The notes under the pieces were generated by a model that worked only from the letters and a program-made list of their open reading frames with translations, did no database searches and had not been told where the DNA came from. Source: ANME-2 cluster archaeon (GTDB lineage Archaea; Halobacteriota; Methanosarcinia; Methanosarcinales; Methanocomedenaceae). From it: a stretch of DNA of 6,341 nucleotides. The stretch spans positions 1-6,341 of the forward strand of contig JAMJFQ010000086.1 in NCBI GenBank assembly GCA_023544605.1. The letters are read 5' to 3'. A program made the translations under genes and the position numbers. The first letter of the stretch is position 1. Every line of letters starts with the position of its first letter. Shown here piece by piece: positions 5,928 to 6,341 of this stretch.

Positions 5928-6341
5928 ATAGAGTAAAGAAGAGTCCTTGCAGCCTCCCCCTTCTCATCAAACCGGACTACCGGATTTCCCGCATCCGGCT
6001 TTCGTTTGAATTAGTCCTTTGCAGGAAATGAAGTATTTAACCAACAAAGCGAAACAAATCCCATTTTCTCAAGTTCAGGTTTAGGAAGTGTATACAGAAT
6101 AATTCGCCAGGTACGCCTCTTAGATTAAAGCTCCTGAGTCGTTGGTTTGCTGACGATCAGGGCTGGGGTTGCCGATACTAAGAAACTCCGCACAGCACCT
6201 TACGATACCGCACTTCCTTTCCTCTTCATCCGGGAGCAAACCCGGACGGGGGATTTTAACCAGCAGTGGGACATGGTTCTTCATATCTCAAATGTCCTGG
6301 TTGTTTGTATTTCTCTTTTATGCTTCAAGGCACGCCAGTCA
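5928..6341 (-). mobile_element. group II intron, 3' portion, no intron-encoded protein visible
   Basis: Read on the minus strand, this segment ends in a recognisable group II intron core (domains V and VI, listed separately) with a 3' end ...CTCTAT at 5928, agreeing with the family's AY ending. The roughly 340 bases before domain V look like structured, non-coding intron RNA. They contain a hairpin with arms TCCGGG/CCCGGA (6229-6234 with 6241-6246), a two-part stem AACCAG/CTGGTT plus GGACAT/ATGTCC (6258-6302), and a small TCCT/AGGA hairpin with a GCAA tetraloop (6015-6026). Stop codons interrupt every minus-strand frame, and the longest frame from an ATG is only 54 codons, so no reverse transcriptase/maturase lies where it normally would, in domain IV. 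The intron is therefore ORF-less, or a deleted copy, and would need a maturase from elsewhere. The 5' GTGYG end was not found and probably lies past 6341. Confidence 0.75.
5931..6001 (-). ncRNA. group II intron domains V and VI
   Basis: Domain V spans 6001-5969 on the minus strand, 33 bases against the usual 34. AAGCCGGA pairs with TCCGGTTT over eight base pairs, including the catalytic AGC triad at 6000-5998, and a distal stem CGG/CCG is capped by a GAAA-containing loop. A 3-base linker (GAT) leads to domain VI. There G5965-A-G5963 pairs with C5933-T-C5931, A5934 is left bulged, and nine further pairs join 5962-5954 to 5935-5943. The bulged A5934 is seven bases from the proposed 3' end, exactly where the lariat branch point belongs. 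The distal part of domain V has irregular bulges, so some activity loss is possible. Confidence 0.85.

Noticed and set aside
6120..6284. Minus-strand 54-codon frame beginning MKNHVPLLVK within the intron region
   Set aside because: It runs straight through the predicted RNA hairpins, has no recognisable family features or clear ribosome site, and does not resemble any part of a reverse transcriptase/maturase.

Overview
The window looks like chromosome of a methane-metabolising euryarchaeon. A Methanosarcinales or ANME-type lineage is the best guess. The main support is a gene for methanogenesis marker protein 4 (MtxX), a family confined to methanogens and their relatives. Archaeal-style signals agree with this: an AAGGTGAT ribosome site, TATA-like elements at archaeal distances from start codons, and T-rich gene ends. 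The species cannot be named from the sequence alone.

Left part (about 69-2362, minus strand): pyrC (class I dihydroorotase, de novo pyrimidine synthesis) is followed with a 4-base overlap by mtxX. A hairpin with a T-rich tail lies just past mtxX. pyrC has a TATA-like element about 23 bases before its ATG, so its mRNA may be leaderless.

Divergent spacer (2363-2563): about 200 bases, AT-rich, holding a run of three inverted repeats. The central one is two copies of the self-complementary octamer CTATATAG spaced exactly 10 bp apart, a good operator candidate.

Centre and right (2564-5897, plus strand): a tight cluster of four genes. In order they are a PhoU-family regulator, a Pit-type inorganic phosphate transporter, a DUF47 (TIGR00153) PhoU-like protein that overlaps the transporter by one base, and a radical SAM protein of the PflX-like group (COG1313). 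The first three form a phosphate uptake and control unit. The radical SAM gene is closely spaced and probably co-transcribed, but its role is unknown.

Right end (5928-6341, minus strand): the catalytic 3' end of a group II intron. Domain V, a 3-base linker, and a domain VI hairpin with a bulged branch-point adenosine can all be drawn, and the 3' splice junction can be placed between 5928 and 5927. No reverse transcriptase/maturase frame is present in the 340 bases before domain V, so this is either an ORF-less intron mobilised in trans or a degenerate copy. Its 5' end is not identified and probably lies beyond the window.
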